From positions 30,202,611 to 30,266,610 of the forward strand of contig OY720345.1 in the NCBI GenBank assembly GCA_963082975.1: a stretch of DNA of 64,000 nt. The letters are read 5' to 3'. Of the stretch, positions 11,777 through 24,170 are shown piece by piece. This stretch comes from Labia minor (taxonomy: Eukaryota > Arthropoda > Insecta > Dermaptera > Spongiphoridae). Position 1 is the stretch's first letter. Every line of letters starts with the position of its first letter. The notes under the pieces are model-generated. The model was not told where the DNA came from. It did no database searches and saw only the letters and a program-made list of their open reading frames with translations. The position numbers and the translations under genes were made by a program.

Positions 11777-12408
11777 AATCAATAATCGATTACGTGATAG
11801 TCAGACAGAACAACAAAACTAAAATTGAAGACTGCAGAATATACAGGGGAGCAGATTGTGGCTCCGATCATTTCTTATTAAGATCAAAATTAATTCTTCC
11901 CTTTAAAAGTAGACCAACATCAAACAACAAACCCGAAGATTCAAATGAAGTAAAATACGAGTGCCCAAAATATAGTTTAAATTTACTTCAGAACCCTTCC
12001 ATACAATTTTTATATAAGCTAAGAGTAAGCCAGAAGCTCACACAAATTGACAATTCCACACCACAAAAACTCTATGAAAATATGCAGCAATACATCCATA
12101 AAGCAGCCCAAGAAAATCTGGGAATGATAGAAAGAAACGGGAATAAAAAAGATAATTACTGGTGGAATAAAGAGATTACTGCGAAGGTGGTAGAGAAGAA
12201 GAAGGCATATCAGACATGGTTGGCAACCCAAGAGAGTGAAGACAGAAAATATTATTCCAAAATTAGCAGAGAGGTCAAAAGGGAAATAATAAGAATAAAG
12301 AACGAGGCATGGGAAACAAAGTGTGAAGAAATAAACAACTTTATTGGAAGTGTAAGATCAGGAGAAGTATGGAAAGTCTTGCGAGATTTAAGAACAAATG
12401 TACTATAA
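11710..12408 (+). pseudogene. LINE endonuclease end and linker
   Basis: Continues the previous fragment after the frameshift: FKHKNIQKYTWIQPTRGLKSIIDYVIV (residues 5-31), then YRGADCGSDHFLLRSKLIL. The D/H pair of GSDH is the conserved catalytic end motif of LINE endonucleases. The following ~130 residues form the charged linker before RT (ENLGMIERN, YWWNKEI, KKKAYQTWLA). The frame stops at 12408 just where RT should begin. It is a long open frame for such AT-rich DNA, so the insertion is not very old. Confidence 0.88.
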
Positions 12409-12479
12409 TGTCTGATGAGGGTGGAAGTGAGCAGGAAATAAAACATCGGATAGGGAAAGGCAGGATTGTAAAGAATTAA

Positions 12480-12985
12480 TTACATCCAGTAATTTGGAGT
12501 AGAAAGATCACAAACGCTGTAAAACGGAGAATATATAAAACAATAGTTGAAAGCACTGAAATATATGAACAGAGGTGTGGGAGATTTCAAGAAGGAATGA
12601 GGGAAGACTGAAAGCGATGGAAATGAACTTCTGGAGACGCAGCTGTTGTATATCTAGAATGGAGAAAGTTAGGAATAAAATTGTTCCAGAGAAGATTGGA
12701 GTTACCCTAAACATTTAAGATACAATTGAAGATAAACGTCTAAAATGGTATGGACATCTGAGAAGAATGTCAGATGAGAGATGGCCCGCTAGATTGTGGC
12801 TCTGGAAACCTGTCCAAAAGAGACGAAGGGGAAGACCGAGACTATCTTGGAATGACGGAATCGGGCAATCCATGGAAGATAGAGGGATGCATGAGGAGGA
12901 CTGGCGGGACAGAAAGAGGTAGAGGCTTGGATGCGAGAGACGCCGCATGGTGTAACCCCACTCGCAATAATAAAATAAAATACAA
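12480..12985 (+). pseudogene. LINE C-terminal domain, RT deleted
   Basis: From about 12731 the plus strand reads DKRLKWYGHLRRMSDERWPARLWLW, a basic KRRRGRPRLSWNDGI and MHEEDWRDRKR*RLGCERRRM. The asterisk is TAG at 12920-12922 where the family has tryptophan (TGG). This is the post-RT tail of the LINE begun at 11393. The whole RT domain between 12408 and 12480 is gone. The 3' end is AATAAT/AAATA-rich (about 12965-12985). Confidence 0.8.
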
Positions 12986-14829
12986 TCATCATTGGTCACG
13001 TACATGATGACGCGGACATATAATGATTAATATTGAATTATAGTTCTCTATTTAAGTATATAATTAAAAAATGGTGAAAAGTTAAAATATTAAATTAAAT
13101 ATAATTTTTTTATTTTGTCAATGACCACTTTTTTATATATCTTTTTTTTTGTATTTAACTATCGTAATGATGATTAATTGTCAAACTTTGTACAATGCTA
13201 CTTATAATTATTAAAAAAAAACATTTTAATTTAATTTTTGCCGTTGTTGACGTATGTTTGATGAAAAACTAACTGATCCTACCTCCTTCGGAACTCTTTG
13301 CATTTAGACAGAGGGACCTGCCCCCCCCCCCGTACCTCTAAAGTAATTCTTATTACGATATTTGGTTGAAAGTCTGTATGTAATAGTTTGCCATTTATTT
13401 GATTTATAAATGTCATTAATTTGATTTATAAAACTTAAGCTTTTTTAACTCATTTAGATACACAAACATACAAAATTTAAATACGATTTAATTTAAACAG
13501 ATTGTGAGTTATAATAATTAGTGTACCTAAATATTGAATGTTCTTAGCGAGATTAGATTTGATCTAATGTATGTCTGATTTGTCCTTAATCCGTATTGCT
13601 ATTCTCCTAAGATAAGAAAAGAACATAAGTTGAGTTCAACCCCAGTTTACCATCCAATTTACCCATCCAAGTTGAATGAGGCACTTAAATATTGTCAAAT
13701 AATACCTCTATGTTATTATTATAATTATATATTCAAATTTTAAAATTTTATAATTGAGAACATATATTTTTGAATTTAATAGCAAGTTGATTTTCAAAAT
13801 TTTCTAATTTGTTTTGCATATGATTGATTACTTAAAGTTCAAACAAATTCTAATATTTATTCTAATTTTTAAATTTATATACAATTTAATCTTATTTTTA
13901 TCATTAAAAAATTTATAAGAATTTATTAAAGTTAATAAATCAAAAAAAGAAACCTTTAAATAAATTATAATAGAATATAATCATGTGGATTTAAAACAAA
14001 TTTTATAATATTGACCTAATTTTAAAAGGAAAAATTTAAAATAACTACCTTTTTATATCATTTGTCTAGAAAATCATATTTTAATTATATTAACTCGTAT
14101 ATTTTAAGTGCAAAAATGATTGATTGATTATATAAAAATTAAATTTTGATTTTTTAGACAATATTATATAAAGGAGGGTCTATTTACTTTGGTTTAGATG
14201 ATTTATTAAAAACCTAATCAAAACCCCTGATTAATTTATAGGTTGTAGGTATATTTTTTCATCTATTAAGTATAGTTATATAACATACACAGAAATAATA
14301 GTACAAAAATATTACTAATATCAACTAATTATATACCTATATCTCTATTTATATATATTTAGATAATAATTTCTAAATAATTATTACGTTAATTAAGGAT
14401 TTTTTCTTTTTCCTTTAATTTATCTTTATTGATTAATTATTATTTTTAAAAATAATATTTTGGACATAACATTAAGATATTTAAAAAAAAATATAAACAA
14501 TCTCGATTTATAATTTTTTTTTTCAAATAGATGAAACTATTTATTATAAATCAGATATTGAATATTAAAAAAATATTTATAAAAGAGTATTTATACTCAT
14601 CTACGATAAATTAATTATATTCATTAACAATGATCTTTTAATTGACCGTGATCTAGTGATTTAGAAAAAAAAAATAATTAATAATTAATGTTAGTAAGTA
14701 TGTTCTATTAAAATAAATATTTTAGAACAGTTAAGTTCAGCAATAATAATAGTCTTCTCTAATAATTATATTTTAGCCAAAGGTTAAAAATGAAAATAAA
14801 TTAATTGGAAAAAATTTCATCTTAGATGC
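12986..14829. other. AT-rich stretch with a Helitron scrap
   Basis: No gene. A 12-base C run lies at 13321-13332. About 13358-13385 (atttggttgaaagtctgtatg) matches the minus-strand 3' region of the Helitron family at 30570-30605, a short relic. Confidence 0.55.
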
Positions 14830-14837
14830 AGTACAAT

Positions 14838-15514
14838 CAGTGGCGTACATAGAACTTTTGCCGCCCGGGGCGATCTCCAGTTTGCCGCCCTTTCTATTAT
14901 AAGTCAATCAAATAGTGGTTTTTATAAATTAATACACATAAATAAATTATTAAGTTATTTAATCAATATTAATTAATACACAGAGTAAATTTTTTTACAC
15001 ATATTTGTATGTACTCGTAAACATATTTATATAATATTTACCCTTCTAGCTTTCATACTAGAAAAATCGTGTATAATGCTCTCAAAATTTATATTATTTG
15101 TAATTTCTTGTTCTATTGACAATATTGCAAGATTTTGTAGTCTTAATTGACTCATTGTAGAACGAAGATAATTTTGCTGAACAAAATCTTAAAGATGCGT
15201 TTACGAATTCAACGAATTTTAATGAATACAATAAAATAAAATTATTATCCTGTTCTTGGAATTAGAATTCAAAATTTACACTAAAATACATTTATATACA
15301 CCGAGGAATAATCAAATCATATAGTTAATCATAATTTATATAAATCAAATAATAAACTTATAATAATCATTTATTATTCAAAAAAGAAAAAAAATAAATA
15401 TGAAATGAATAAGTTGCTTTTTACAACTATAACTAAATATAAAAAATGCCGCCCCAAGATAAGTGCCGCCCGGTGCGGACCGCACCCACCGGCCTCCCCT
15501 TAGGTACGCCACTG
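14838..15514. mobile_element. hAT deletion derivative, copy 1
   Basis: Inverted ends CAGTGGCGTAC / GTACGCCACTG with an exact 8-bp duplication AGTACAAT (14830-14837 and 15515-15522). It is 677 bp. GC-rich subterminal parts (gccgcccggggcg; ccgcccggtgcgg) flank an AT-rich middle that still encodes a transposase tail. Copy 2 at 30306-32485 is the same element with a Helitron inside. Confidence 0.92.
15027..15186 (-). pseudogene. hAT transposase C-terminal remnant
   Basis: The minus strand reads QQNYLRSTMSQLRLQNLAIL, then SIEQEITNNINFESIIHDFSSMKARRVNII and a stop at 15027-15029. This matches the end of hAT transposases just after the dimerisation motif (consensus KNYLRSTMSQERLNGLALLSIE..., ending in KKARK). 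About 50 residues remain; the DDE core is absent. It links the 677-bp element to a specific autonomous hAT parent. Confidence 0.85.
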
Positions 15515-15522
15515 AGTACAAT

Positions 15523-16379
15523 ATATATATATACATGTATATATTTATTTGTACCTATATACATATATAATTAGTCTAATATTAAAATTGATATATTAAA
15601 TAGAGAATAATATGTAGTTTAAAAATAAATTATAAGTAAAATGTTTTTTTCTTTAATTAGTATAAAAATACCCATTTTATTATAAATTCAATAAATGTAA
15701 ATTAACCTTATAAAAAGATTAAATACATTTTTCATGTTCAATGAATTTGAAAATCTCTAAACAAACTGAAACAAACTTCCTATCATTAAACAACTTATGT
15801 GTGGCAATTGATTGTATTGTGAAGGTTAACGAGCCTCTCTAATTACAATCAAGTTTACAAGAGGGAAGTTAAAAAACGAAGTCGTCCAAGTGTTTCATAT
15901 CACCTGTTAGTGGATTATTTTTTTTCCTTCTTTTTTTTTAAACATGTTTTGGTTATGTTTTTTATCTTTTCTCTTGATTAACTGCGAGTGCACAGTTTAG
16001 TAGATTTTTTTTATTGAAATCAAGTTAACCAAGGTGAATTGCATGCAGTAGATATGTATATTTATTCCATTAATTAACCAAGCCTTGGCATATAATTATG
16101 GGTTTAAAATAATAATCAACCAATGCTTAAGCACATTATAAACAAAGAGGATTTATTAATATATATATAATATAATATATAGTATATTAAGAAGTAAATA
16201 TTAAAAATTAATAAAAACTAAGAAAGTATTATTTATTCATTTAATAATGTTAATGCATAATTTTAAGAAAAAGAAGGAAATAATTTTAACTTAAAAATTC
16301 ATAAATATATTATTTAATAAAAGGGAATAAAAAATAGAGGGAAAGGGCTTCTCAAACTTTCAGGAAATGATAAATGGAA
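15523..16379. other. AT-rich sequence, no gene
   Basis: Nothing recognised; short TA runs at about 15524-15560 and 16158-16185. Confidence 0.5.
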
Positions 16380-16599
16380 CCCGGGAAATTAGATAAAACA
16401 AAGCTCATTGCATCGATGATTGAAGACTCGCTGATCCAAGACATAAATGGTCATGAAAGCACAAACAAAAGCTTGTAACATATCTATGACAAAGAAAACA
16501 AGAAGAGACCAAACAAATATTCAGAAAATAGCAAGTTAAATGGAAAGCATTAGTAAAAAGGGTCCTGGACCACAAAATTAATAGGGCAATTAGAGTCTA

Positions 16600-16770
16600 A
16601 ATAGAAGACACAGGAAACTTTTTTACTACACAAGCATTTTTCAGGTACAGTTGCTTTACCCAAACAAAAGCTACGCATGCATTTATTGCGGTGAGGAGAG
16701 TACACTCATTCATACTATGATTTCGTGTTGACACTGGACAAAACTCAGAGGAGAACTGAACAAAATGACA
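16600..16770 (+). pseudogene. R1-like LINE zinc-knuckle relic
   Basis: The plus strand at about 16668-16735 reads KSYACIYCGEESTLIHTMISC, a C-x2-C-x7-H-x4-C knuckle placed as in the C-terminus of R1/TRAS-type non-LTR elements (CxYCGxxDTAEHTxxxCPxW). A stop follows, then HWTKLRGEL. Surrounding sequence 16380-16910 is less AT-rich and may be the rest of the relic. The small frame on the opposite strand is a shadow. Confidence 0.6.
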
Positions 16771-16910
16771 TCCTGACAAACGATAGATGTGAACCCTCTG
16801 GTATTATGATATTTTCCAAAATCCTTTGTGAACATATTTGTAAGTACATATATCTGGTTAATTTTGGAAGAAAAGTAATCTTATTATCGGTGACTTATTT
16901 GAACTAAGTA

Positions 16911-17454
16911 GGACTTGGTTTGTGAAAGGAGAACTAAATATTTTTGACTTTGATTGATATACTATGCGTATATCAAAAGAATTTGGTATTTTCACTAAAA
17001 CAAAAATAAAAATAAAAATAAAGCTTAGGGAGTATCTAAAAAAAAAATTGATTTAAGTTGTAATACTCATCGGATAACTCTATCAAAAAATTTAAATCTT
17101 TAAAAAATTATTTTATACTTATATTTCTTCTTATTTTTATTATCCATATCTATTTCTATTTTGTAATCTGGGTCTTCAGCTAGTTGCCCCAGGTATTATT
17201 TTTCCCTATCCTATTCCCTCCTCTTTCCCTCAACCCCAAATTGAGAAATGTCTTTCTATCCTACTCTATTAGGCAAACAGCCGAGCCGAGTACTTCCTTA
17301 TACTCCCTATTTCTTCCTCCCTTCAGTAATTAATGTTAATCATTATTGTAAACGATTTATATCATATATCATATATTCATATATATATATTGTATTAAAC
17401 TCACTACTACTAATCTACCGCCCAATAATCTCAATTAAATAACATCATTCCATT
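16911..17454. other. AT-rich sequence, no gene
   Basis: A pyrimidine-rich part at about 17190-17330; no gene recognised. Confidence 0.45.
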
Positions 17455-17815
17455 TTTACCGACCGACGATAGTAAGGGAGGTATTGTTTTCACACCAAAT
17501 TTCACATGAGGAGATTTTTTACTTATCTCCACGAATCATGCACTGTGTATTGGTTTTATCCTCGGGAAAAATCATTTTCATTAGTTTTTTCTAAATTTAA
17601 AATTATATGACGTCATCCAGCCCTTTATGACGTCACAGCCAGCGCCTCCTTATATTTTATAAATATAGTAAAATTAAAAATATTTATGTTATATCCATAT
17701 CTGTTTTTTATTGCATTAATAGATATATTAAAATTATTTGAAATTGTTTCTGTAGCTTGAAATTAATTTATTTCAAACAGTCGGTCGGTTCTGTGCCTGG
17801 CCACAGGTAAACTTA
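17455..17815 (+). mobile_element. Family A element, internally deleted (copy 2)
   Basis: Has both ends (TTTTACCGACCGACGATAG and CCTGGCCACAGG) but jumps from the 'tctccacgaatcatgcac' part straight to 'tattggttttatcctcggg'. The CCGGAAGTGG / AAATTTGGT / microsatellite core is missing. Two CRE-like sites remain (tgacgtcatccagccctttatgacgtcac). Confidence 0.7.
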
Positions 17816-17855
17816 TTATACTTCTAATTGTTATAACCAATGGAATATTGAAATA

Positions 17856-18158
17856 CAAGGGCAATTGACAAAGTAGGTTACGTTTTGGAATTAAGACAAA
17901 ATTAATACAGGAAAATGTATTTTATTATATAAATTTGAAAGAGCAACTAAAATACTATTTTTCTACATAATCGCCAAAAAAGTTGAACATTTATCGTAAC
18001 GATGAACGAGCTTCGAAATTCCTTCCTCATAGAAATCTGCCGCCTATGTAGAAAAATAGTATTTTAGTTGCTCTTTCAAATGTATATAATAAAGAACATT
18101 TTCTTGTATTAGTTTTGTCTTAATTCCAAAACGTAACCTACTTTGTGAATTGCCCTCG
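17856..18158. mobile_element. Mariner-derived foldback element
   Basis: Inverted ends CAAGGGCAATTGACAAAG and CTTTGTGAATTGCCCTCG sit between TA dinucleotides (17854-17855 and 18159-18160). The arms are about 105 bp, nearly identical and inverted; a ~90-bp centre carries a mariner transposase tail. It looks like an inverted duplication of the 3' end of a mariner. Confidence 0.85.
17963..18040 (-). pseudogene. Mariner transposase C-terminal scrap
   Basis: The minus strand reads ADFYEEGISKLVHRYDKC, then STFLAIM and a stop. This matches mariner-family C-termini ending in a KLVxRYxKC motif followed by GDYVEK; a one-base shift after the cysteine replaces the GDYVEK ending. Only 25 residues remain and none is catalytic. 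Confidence 0.7.
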
Positions 18159-18164
18159 TATTTA

Positions 18165-19140
18165 TCTGGCGCTGTTATTGTAGAGAAGGAATAGTATTGT
18201 CCTGTTTAATTGAAATATTTTTATTTTTTTCTCCATACTTATAATACTTTTTTAACTTTTGAATAAACAACTAAAAAACTACTTTATTATATTTTCTTTA
18301 ATCTTAAGAAAGACAATGTTTCTATCCATTCTATATAAAATATACAAAGTTTTAGATAATATGTATATGTATTTTATTTTAGGGTGTGTGACACAACACC
18401 ACTAAAAATAACTTTTCACACAACAAATTAGAATTTAGTAAATTTTTACTAAAACATTTTCAATTGAATTTACATAGAAAAGTAACTAGGATTGGTTAAA
18501 GAATAAACAGTTTGGATTAAAATAAAATAAATAAATGCCTGATATATATGAATATTTTATGAAATACAAATATATATTATAATGTAATGATTTATTTTTC
18601 GACAATGACATTTATGTATATATATAAGATGATATTCTAAAATTACATTTGTTTTGGAGGATGAAGAGAATTATAGATATTATGTAAAAGATTGGCGCCG
18701 TTTTACACAGACAATTAAATTTAGAAATTTTATGGAGCATGATGATAGTCTTAGATTAAAATATTACTATTCATGTTATTATTAAATATTTAATTTTAGA
18801 AAAAAAATGAGGTTGTTTTTTATATAAAGCTAAGATTTTAAATTTAATTATTTATATTACAATTTATTTAAATTTTTTGTAAAATTTCTTCTTTTAATAT
18901 GTATTATTATATAAATAATTTAACTGTTAGGTATTTAATGATTTAAAATAAAATTAATTAATTTTCAGGCTTAAAATATTTAAACGATTTCTGTAAATTG
19001 TACCAAGAATAATAATAAGAAATTTTCTTATATATCTAGTATTATAAGACATATTGAAATTAATATTATTTATATATATTTTATTTTTCTTTATTTCATT
19101 AATAAATGTAAGATATGGATAGCATAGAAAAGAAAAAAAA
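18165..19140. other. AT-rich stretch with one codon-like patch
   Basis: No gene I recognise. 18630-18786 (+) is open between stops and reads like protein (LEDEENYRYYVKDWRRF...), with no ATG and no known match; see findings. Confidence 0.4.
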
Positions 19141-19400
19141 TCTAGTGTCTCCACTAATTTGAATTGTATTAGATAACATATATTATATTTAAATTAAATT
19201 TAATTAATTAAATTATACATTGAAATTAATAAATAATATTTATTAAACCAGCGCGTGTTTGGCTCTTTGTTGATGGCACCACGTCTCGTGTTGGAGCGTG
19301 ATTTGCAGTGTACTTTCCGGTACTTTCAGCGATTCTATATATATATATATATTTTATACAATCTTTAATCATATGAAAAATTATCAAATATACTATATTT
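19141..19400 (+). mobile_element. Family C element, copy 2 (eroded)
   Basis: Begins 'agtgtctccact', lacks the 'cgactatctcg' piece, then follows the family: 'accagcgcgtgtttggctc', 'ggcaccacgtctcgtgttgg', 'gcgattctatatata', 'aatcatatgaaaaattatcaaa'. Confidence 0.6.
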
Positions 19401-19944
19401 TTTGTTTAAATATCTAGAACAATTATATCCAGTAGTTGACCACGTGGCCAAATACTGAGACCACACATGCTCAATTACTAAATCTTTACAACTTAAATTA
19501 TATTTGCATCAGATTCCTTTAGATAACTAAATTTTACACTGATAATAAATTGTGTCAATAGTTTAATTCCTAATTTGTAAATATAAAATTTATAATTTTA
19601 TTTTATGAAATTAAAAATCAACAAGAATTTATTATATTTAAACATCTTGTTACTGTGATAATAATAAATTTAATAAAAGATATTTATTATTATATTAGCA
19701 TGAATAATTATAATTATATTAAATTAATATTATTAAAATTTCCACTATATTTTTAAATTATTTTAATGCCATTAACTTTCACTTTTCGATTGCTAAACTG
19801 ACCTATCTTGTTTTTCATTGTACGTATTTGAACAAATAAAAACCTTTATGATATCAATTTTATTTTCTTTAATATTTTTTTTTAATCTAAATATTTTTTT
19901 TAATATATTTATATATAATATAATATAATTGCTTATTTAAAAAT

Positions 19945-20075
19945 CTGGAGTGTCTCCACTCGACTATCTCGCAATTTGAATTGGATTAACTAACACATAT
20001 ATTATATTTAAATTAAATTTAATTAATTATAAATTAAAATAAATAAATAATATTTATTAAACCAGCGCGTGTTTG
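19945..20075 (+). mobile_element. Family C element, copy 3 (truncated)
   Basis: CTGGAGTGTCTCCACTCG to 'ttattaaaccagcgcgtgtttg', where it breaks off directly into the end of a family A element. Confidence 0.65.
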
Positions 20076-20120
20076 TGTGAAAACAATACCTCCCTTACTA
20101 TCGTCGGTCGGTAAAAATGT
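20076..20120 (-). mobile_element. Family A terminal fragment (copy 4)
   Basis: Only the last ~45 bp of family A (gtgaaaacaatacctccc to cggtcggtaaaa) are present, fused to the truncated family C copy. Confidence 0.7.
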
Positions 20121-21796
20121 GAAAAAGACCTGTTCAGAGAATATCACGGCTCCTGGAATGCGTGTTGCATAACTGTCATAAAATTATTCTCTTTTCCTTT
20201 GTCTTTGCTTTAGTTTCCTCGAAAATTTTCTAAAATATGCAAATATAAAAACAAATATGTTTTTTCTTTCAACCCACACCTAAATTATCTGAAAAATACA
20301 TTTCTGATATAAATTCTAACTATTAGATTTTAAATTCTCTTTTTAATTAAAAAACTATTATTATATCATTTAATGAAAAAATAGTTATATTTAAATTACC
20401 TCGGGGTTTGGTATAAAAACGAATATAAAATATACAACCTTTGATATTTATTAATAAAAAAATACATATTTAAATTAATAAATAATATTCTTATTAATCG
20501 AAATAAATTATTGTATTATTCTATGTTATTTAATCAATAGTATATTTTTTATATAGTTTTTTATCGTTTATTATTATTATAAATTATATCTCGTTAGTAT
20601 TTGATTATATTATAAAAATGAAATAAACAATTTATTTATTGTTAAATTTAATTTATTTTTAACATAGAAAACAAAAATTTACATCTATCTTTTTAAATAA
20701 TGATTTAACCGTGTGATTTAATCATTAAGTGACTGTTGGTTAGAGAGAAAGAAAAGTCTTGATAATTTATTAACTAGAACAGATGGAAAAAAGATAGAGT
20801 GTGAAAGTAGGTGGATGGTGAGATCTAACATAAAAAAAAAAATAAAAATAAATAAATAAAGTAAGAAAAAAAAGGTAAAAAGGAAATGATGATAAAGAAA
20901 GGAAGTTAAAAAGTTGGTCTATGGTTCTTTTTAATATTAAACCTATTATAAGTTTCTCTAACCGGTGTTTGTTTTAATGAAAAGCGCACGATAAATAACA
21001 AAAAAAATTAGATATAGGTAATATCAAGTTTTAATAACATCTATTTTTAAACAAAAAGAATCATTTGTCAATGTAAATAAGTTTTTGTTCTTTTTTTCTA
21101 TTTAATCAATTAATTTTCGTTTTCCACACAATTCAAATAAAAAAAAAAATCCAATCAAATCGAATTCAATCATTTTGTTGAATTAAGTTTATCATTTTAT
21201 ATATAATAGATATAATTTTCTTTTTTAAGTTGATAAATAAAATGAAAATTTATTTTTTATTTTATCTCATTTAATGAAATTAAAAACTTTATAAGTATGG
21301 TATACCTATTTGATATATTATTAGAAAGTTTTAATTTTCTTAAATACGATCGTGAGACTAATATAGATATTATACCGAAGAGATTAAAGTATTGTTGTTT
21401 AGTCTCTCCTAGGCCAAATTATTTCCAAAATAATCATTATTCCAGGGTAAATCTGGGGGTTCCTTTAATCCTGTTCGTGTCATTCTCGAACGGTCCAATG
21501 GATTTGATTGGGGTGGAGGGTGAGAAATTGACAAACCTTTCTTCTCATAAAATAATGCTTTATCACTTGATTAGAATTCTAATAGTCCGTTTTAATTATT
21601 TTCATATACCTATATTTGAAGTTTGAAGTAATTAATTATTTATAATATTTAATAAGAGAGTACTATAACAACATTTATGAAAAATCAGATGATTTATTTT
21701 ATAAGAAAATTATTTTGAAATGATGTAATTATATATAAAATATTCTTAAAATCAAACATCTTATTTTTGACTTTTGTACATTAAAATAAAATTTGT
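20121..21796. other. AT-rich stretch, no confident gene
   Basis: An open frame of 109 codons (21297-21626, +) is mildly less AT-rich than its surroundings but has no motif, signal or family I recognise. I do not call it a gene. Confidence 0.4.
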
Positions 21797-21797
21797 G

Positions 21798-21995
21798 GAA
21801 TGATCAGTACAACGGATCCTATCAAACTTTATCTTGATATTCTTAATCGGAGGCACTACTTTTTATTTCAAGCAGTTTCCCAATTTTGATCACGAACGCT
21901 GTGTAACCATATACCCTAGTTAGATAGAAATCTTCTTGTCAGGTATGATATTTGACCCGCGTCCACGTGGTTGAAAATCAAGCGTACTTTCTACA
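21798..21995 (-). mobile_element. tRNA-derived SINE, diverged copy
   Basis: The reverse complement matches the SINE at 33994-34272: 'acggatcctatcaa', 'atcttgatattcttaatcgg' and a box-B-like region near 21945-21985. Many substitutions; no target duplication visible. Confidence 0.6.
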
Positions 21996-23506
21996 TTTCT
22001 CCATTTCTGTAATCCGTGAAGTTTGAATCCTCGTAGTCAACTTCTGTAGTTCACAACATTGCAGATTGACTAATATGTGAAAAATAACTTAATTTCTTAG
22101 TATATTTAATACCTTTCAACTGTCCAATAACACCAGTCAATCACCTCTCATCAGATCCTAAAGTATTTCTGTTTATTTTACTGTAGATATAAAACTGAAC
22201 CTTATCAGAAACGCGAAACGAGTTTTATAGTTACAGCTAATAGAAAGCAAAATTTTTCAATTAGTAAAACACTGGGGTAATTAATAACTGTAACACTTTT
22301 AGATTTTTATCTTTTTTGTCAAGTCTCACACACATACGTATATATAAATAGGAGTATATTTATCATTTTTATAAAATTTAAATTTTAATAAATATAATAA
22401 TATTAGATTTAAGAGGGATCATGTTTTTTGAATTCAATTTTGAATTATACAAGTTTATTTTTTAAAATAATTAAATTTTATTTTTACACCCACACACATA
22501 TATGCACCCTCAAACAATTTAAACTTTATACGATGAGAAATGAAATATCTAAATTATTTGAATTTATTTTCTAATAAAACATTTTATTCGATTATATTGA
22601 GCCTTACAAATGAATGTCACTTTCTCTCATCCTCTCGCATACTCTTTTGTGGTGCTTTGTAACTTGTTTCAACCGTCAATTTAATGAAATTAAATTAATC
22701 TTCATTGCAAAAGGACAACTAATTCACTCGTTTGACATACCTTCAAACAAAATAACTAAAAATAAAATAAAAAAATATTCACTTTTAATTAACTTGTCAA
22801 TCTGCTTTTAATTATTTTCTAGGATTTTTTCTTTTACTTTGCAAAATATTATCCTACTTAATAATTAACAAATAGTGAATGGTGATTTTAGCTTTTGAAG
22901 TCTTTTATCGATTATGTAATTATTTTTTTATTTAAGAGAAAATTAAATCAAATTTGATATTAAAGGAGAAAAATTATAGGGAAGAAATTTAAAATTATAT
23001 TTCAAATTTATATAAAATAAACAAATAAAAAAGGACGTTTGGAATTACATATATATATGTATATATCGAACTTCTTTCTTCTCTTCTTCTCTATTCAACC
23101 CCTCTAAGAATATTATAATTTATTTTTTAATTATTAAAAAAAAAATTTAGTAAAGCAGAAATAGCTCTGAACAAAGACTAGTAAGAAGAATTTTTCAACC
23201 CGAAATAAAAAAAAAACAAACAACGCGAGTTGAATAATGCGAGTTTAATTTGAATGTAGCATACCATTAGAAAATTTCATTTCGCTTAATTTTTGTTATT
23301 AATCAAATAATGGAAAAATAATTTTAAATATTTTAATAAAACTTATTAAATTATTACTTAACACAAATTTTTAAAGAAATACAATTTTTGCAAATAAAAA
23401 AAATAATTATTATTATACATATTATTTATTTATTTTAAGTCACTACCCTTAACACGTCGACATGTGTACCCTTCAACCGAAGGGGTGGGATGTATATATT
23501 ATACCT
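21996..23506. other. AT-rich sequence, no gene
   Basis: No gene. A short (TA)n lies at about 23048-23066. Confidence 0.5.
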
Positions 23507-23546
23507 AGGGTTGCGAACTGATCTTTTTTGGGACGGACAGTCCTTT

Positions 23547-24170
23547 TTACCGACCGACGATAGTAAGGGAGGTATTGTTTTCACACCAAATTTCACATGT
23601 GGAGATTTTTACATATCTCCACGAATCATGCATTTTCTAAACAGAAAAAAGTATTTTTAGCATGATGTCTGTCCGTCTGTCCGTCCGTATAGATGTGTAC
23701 AGCCTGAACGGCTCAACCGATTTTGATGAAATTTGGTATATTTACTTAATGCATCAGTGGGATGAATTGATCAACTTTTGGTGCAATTCCGGAAACCGGA
23801 AGTGGTAGTATTAGCGATCGACGATAGGAAGGAAAGGGTTATTTTCACACCAAAGGAGATTTTTTTATATATCACCACGAATCATGCATTTTGTATTGGT
23901 TTTATCCTCGAAAAAAATCATATTTATTAGTTTTTTCTTGATTTAAAATTATATGACGTCATCCAGCCATGCATGACGTCACAGCCTGGTCTTGCATATA
24001 TATTATAAATAAAATAAAATTAAAAATGTTTATATTTATTATTTATGTATCCATATCTGTTTTTTATTACATTAATAGATATATGAAAATTATTTGAAAT
24101 TGTTTCTGTAGCTGGAAATTAATTTATTTCAAACCGTCGGTCGGTTCGGACCTGGCCACAGGTCAACTTA
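23547..24170 (+). mobile_element. Family A element, copy 3 (full length)
   Basis: Runs from TTACCGACCGACGATAG to GACCTGGCCACAGGTC plus AACTTA. Order inside: 'tttcacatgtggag', (GTCCGTCT)n tract, CTCAACCGATTTTGATG, AAATTTGGTATATTTAC, CCGGAAACCGGAAGTGG, second 'gaaggaaagggttattttcac' block, two TGACGTCA sites (about 23953-23981), hairpin. Inserted into the AGGGTTGCC element. Confidence 0.75.

Noticed and set aside
13321-13332. 12-base C run
   Set aside because: A homopolymer with no flanking structure; probably replication slippage.
21297-21626. 109-codon plus-strand open frame
   Set aside because: No motif, family or supporting context; its length is possible by chance in 64 kb and composition is only slightly better than background.
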